55,454 bases of DNA. Origin: Aurantimonas marina (GTDB lineage: Bacteria > Pseudomonadota > Alphaproteobacteria > Rhizobiales > Rhizobiaceae). The notes below the pieces were generated by a model, which was given only the letters and a program-made list of their open reading frames with translations, was not told the DNA's origin and made no database searches. The DNA lies in assembly GCF_017183135.1 (NCBI RefSeq), contig NZ_JADDXW010000020.1:1-55454 (forward strand). Reading direction: 5' to 3'. Below, piece after piece: positions 53,845 to 55,454 of this stretch (positions are counted from its first letter, which is position 1; every line of letters begins with the position of its first letter). A program made the position numbers and the translations under genes.

Positions 53845-54414
53845 TCAGACCGCCAGCGCGGGCGCAAGCTCCGGCGGCAGGTCGAATTCGGCGGCGACGC
53901 GTGCGCGGCCCTCTGCCGACATCTTGCGGGCGGTCTTGGCGACGATGCCGAAGATTTTTTCGTGGTCGTGGCTGGCGGCGAAATCCGCGAAATACCAACG
54001 CAGGAACACCAGGCAGATCACGTCCTCCAACATCTGCACCTCCGGGTCGCGCTTGATCGCCTCCTTGCGCAGCATCTGCGCCACGCGCGCGCCGTCGGCC
54101 TCGCAATAGCCCGCCGCGATCATCAATTCCGCCACCCGCGCGCCATGCGCCAGCGCCTGTGCCCTCCGCCAGGCGTGATAACCCTCGCGGCCGTCTGGGT
54201 ACGCACGTCGCGGCAGCTTCCAGCGCTCGATGTGCTGGCCGCGCGCCGCGATCCGCAGATGCTCGGACGCACCCGGACAGATTCGATCGAGCTCCCCTGA
54301 CATCCGCCGGCCATAGACCAGCGCCGCCGGTTCCCGCGTCTCCGCTTCCAGCGCCGGATCGGCGGCGTTGGCGCTGTCGATCGCCGCGATCACCGTCTCG
54401 AGCCGTCCGCTCAT
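53845..54414 (-). CDS. DUF4202 family protein
   Basis: The 189-residue protein is of the DUF4202 type, often found near nitrogen-oxide or sulfur genes, and has no known activity. Conserved-looking parts are ETREPAALVYGRRMSGEL, ARGQHIERWKLPRRAYPDGR, YHAWRRAQALAHG, and QMLEDVICLVFLRWYFADF with many His and Arg. It is cytoplasmic and helical, perhaps like an HD-type protein. Its ATG at 54414 overlaps the stop of the Dnr-like regulator (ATGA), so the two are coupled. Confidence 0.85.
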   Translation of the reverse strand: MSGRLETVIAAIDSANAADPALEAETREPAALVYGRRMSGELDRICPGASEHLRIAARGQHIERWKLPRRAYPDGREGYHAWRRAQALAHGARVAELMIAAGYCEADGARVAQMLRKEAIKRDPEVQMLEDVICLVFLRWYFADFAASHDHEKIFGIVAKTARKMSAEGRARVAAEFDLPPELAPALAV

Positions 54415-55118
54415 TGGGCCTTGCTCCACGCATCGGCACGGTCCTCTTCGACATAGGAGCGCAACCGTCCGACATCCGCGATGGCGGCGTGATTGTGGCT
54501 GATCGCCACGCCGTTCTGCTTCAGTCGCGCAAAGGCGCGGGACAGGCTTTCCGGCTTCATGCCCAGCCGCCCCGCGATCAGCACCTTGTCATAGGGCAAG
54601 GTCACGGTGCATGCGCCTTCGGCGACGGGGCAGAGGTCGAGCAGGAATTCGGCCAGCCGTTGCGCACCGGTCTGGGCCTTCAGTTGCTCCACCTGTTCAA
54701 CCAACGCGTGGAGGTGCTTGAAGGTCGCCGCCAGCATCGAGATGCAAAGCTCCGGCTGCGACTTCATCATCTGCAGCACCACTGCCGCAGGCACCTGCAT
54801 CAGCCGGCAATCGGTGACCGCCTCGGCGGCGACCGGATAAACGTCGCCGCGAAACGCCACCGCCTCGCCGAAGCTTCGGCCCTTGGTGAAGGTTCCGACC
54901 ACCGCCTCCGCCCCGTTATGCGCGATCCGGAACAGCTTCACCCATCCTTCCAGCACGATATAGACGCTGTTGGCGGTATCGCCCTGCAGGAAGATCGTCG
55001 CCGATCGGCCAAACTTCCGGACGTCGGACCGCGCCAGGATCATCTCGGCGACATCCTCGGGTAGGCTGGCCAGGAGGATGGACCCCTTTGCGATCTTCCA
55101 GTCGCCTTCCCGCTGCAT
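54411..55118 (-). CDS. dnr: Crp/Fnr-family regulator, Dnr-like
   Basis: The 235-residue protein has a cNMP-like sensor domain (IFLQGDTANSVYIVLEGWVKLFRI, GRSFGEAVAF), a long dimer helix, and a C-terminal HTH with LGMKPESLSRAFARLKQNG. The recognition helix has E-S-L-S-R, the ExxSR form that reads TTGAT half-sites in FNR. It lacks the N-terminal cysteine cluster of oxygen-sensing FNR, which makes it a Dnr/Nnr-type regulator, usually NO-responsive through heme. Three matching boxes lie in this window. It is followed by DUF4202. Confidence 0.9.
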   Translation of the reverse strand: MQREGDWKIAKGSILLASLPEDVAEMILARSDVRKFGRSATIFLQGDTANSVYIVLEGWVKLFRIAHNGAEAVVGTFTKGRSFGEAVAFRGDVYPVAAEAVTDCRLMQVPAAVVLQMMKSQPELCISMLAATFKHLHALVEQVEQLKAQTGAQRLAEFLLDLCPVAEGACTVTLPYDKVLIAGRLGMKPESLSRAFARLKQNGVAISHNHAAIADVGRLRSYVEEDRADAWSKAQ

Positions 55119-55235
55119 GGGTTTCTCCGATTATGATTTGGGGTCAACGAACGCCCAAACCTAACACCCGATGCCGCTCCGGGATCAATGCGGAGGAACC
55201 CGGAACCGGTCCCCGTGCTGAAAATAGCTGCATAG

Positions 55236-55454
55236 CGTCGAGCCTGCGATGACGAAAAGCGATACAGCGCCCCAGGTCGCGCCGATCCGCTCGGCATCCA
55301 TGGCGCCCTCGTGCTGGCCGCGGCCGCGGCCATGATCCTGCTCCTCCTCGCCCACCACGACAGCCCGGAGCCGGATGCAGGGCGTCTGTCCCGGTATTAC
55401 GACGACCCCAGCAAGGTCGGCATCGTCCTGACCATGGCCTGGGCCGTCTTCGGC
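55236..55454 (+). CDS. Partial ccoN-like heme-copper oxidase subunit I, N-terminus only
   Basis: The frame open to the window edge encodes ADPLGIHGALVLAAAAAMIL, a membrane helix, then LSRYYDDPSKVGIVLTMAWAVFG. The YDDPxxxxxxxTxxWxxxG pattern is the typical N-terminus of cbb3-type subunit I before its first core helix. There is no ATG, GTG or TTG in this frame before the hydrophobic segment. The only nearby ATG (55249) lies one base out of frame, and one added base after it would give MTEKRYSAPGRADPL. So the start is unclear: it may be an indel, or a GTG inside the first helix. The rest of the gene lies outside the window. Confidence 0.6.

Noticed and set aside
55125-55145. Possible FNR-like site upstream of the Dnr-like regulator
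   Set aside because: On the minus strand it reads TTGACCCCAAATCA, with the second half-site shifted by one base. It does not keep the N4 spacing, so I do not call autoregulation.

Overview
This 55.5 kb window is GC-rich and dense with genes. Its codon use and gene families (UbiD/X with UbiTUV, a fused NirDL, Tea-type ectoine transport, a DedA-PAP2 fusion, paired inverted extragenic palindromes) fit a denitrifying, osmolyte-using alphaproteobacterium, most likely of the Hyphomicrobiales. There is no rRNA, tRNA, transposase, integrase or CRISPR array, so I read it as a chromosomal segment, not a mobile island.

Layout. (1) 1-5.7 kb: an exported protein broken by a 7-bp duplication, a second exported unknown, a tautomerase, a winged-helix/TPR regulator and a CYTH-CHAD pair. 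(2) 5.8-11 kb: lepA, a remnant DUF4258-like gene, about 1 kb of non-coding DNA rich in palindromes and tandem repeats, a YegD-like Hsp70 and a DUF808 membrane protein. (3) 11-17.6 kb: ubiX-ubiD diverge from ubiT-ubiU-ubiV-DUF2478-moeA around an FNR/Dnr-type site. This is an anaerobic ubiquinone and molybdenum-cofactor block. (4) 17.7-21 kb: a DedA-PAP2-LssY-like fusion, a separate PAP2 phosphatase and a ChrB N-terminal-type protein with a perfect palindromic operator. (5) 21.4-34.3 kb: a complete ectoine/5-hydroxyectoine import and degradation cluster: doeD-doeC-doeX-teaD-teaC-teaB-teaA on the minus strand, and eutA-eutB-eutC-doeA-doeB on the plus strand. (6) 34.4-41.1 kb: an eight-gene minus-strand operon led by an FNR/Dnr box. 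It encodes a 53-aa membrane peptide, a CuA subunit II, a heme-copper subunit I with Gln where A/B-type oxidases have the active-site Tyr, heme O synthase, SCO, a cytochrome b-ferredoxin-MvhD-like fusion, an unknown anchored protein and a hemerythrin. I propose it is a non-canonical nitric oxide reductase system. (7) 41.2-53.8 kb: nirS-E-C-F-DL-G-H-J-N plus a CbiX-like chelatase (cytochrome cd1 nitrite reductase and heme d1 synthesis), divergent from nirI-nirX across a second perfect FNR/Dnr box. (8) 53.8 kb to the end: DUF4202, a Dnr-like regulator and the start of a ccoN-like oxidase gene cut by the window edge.

How the parts fit together. The Dnr-like regulator probably reads the three perfect TTGAY-N4-RTCAA sites. 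It would thereby couple nitrite reduction (NirS), the proposed NO reduction operon and oxygen-independent ubiquinone synthesis (UbiTUV, UbiDX). Canonical norCB and nosZ are absent from the window, which leaves the CuA heme-copper operon as the obvious candidate for removing the NO made by NirS.
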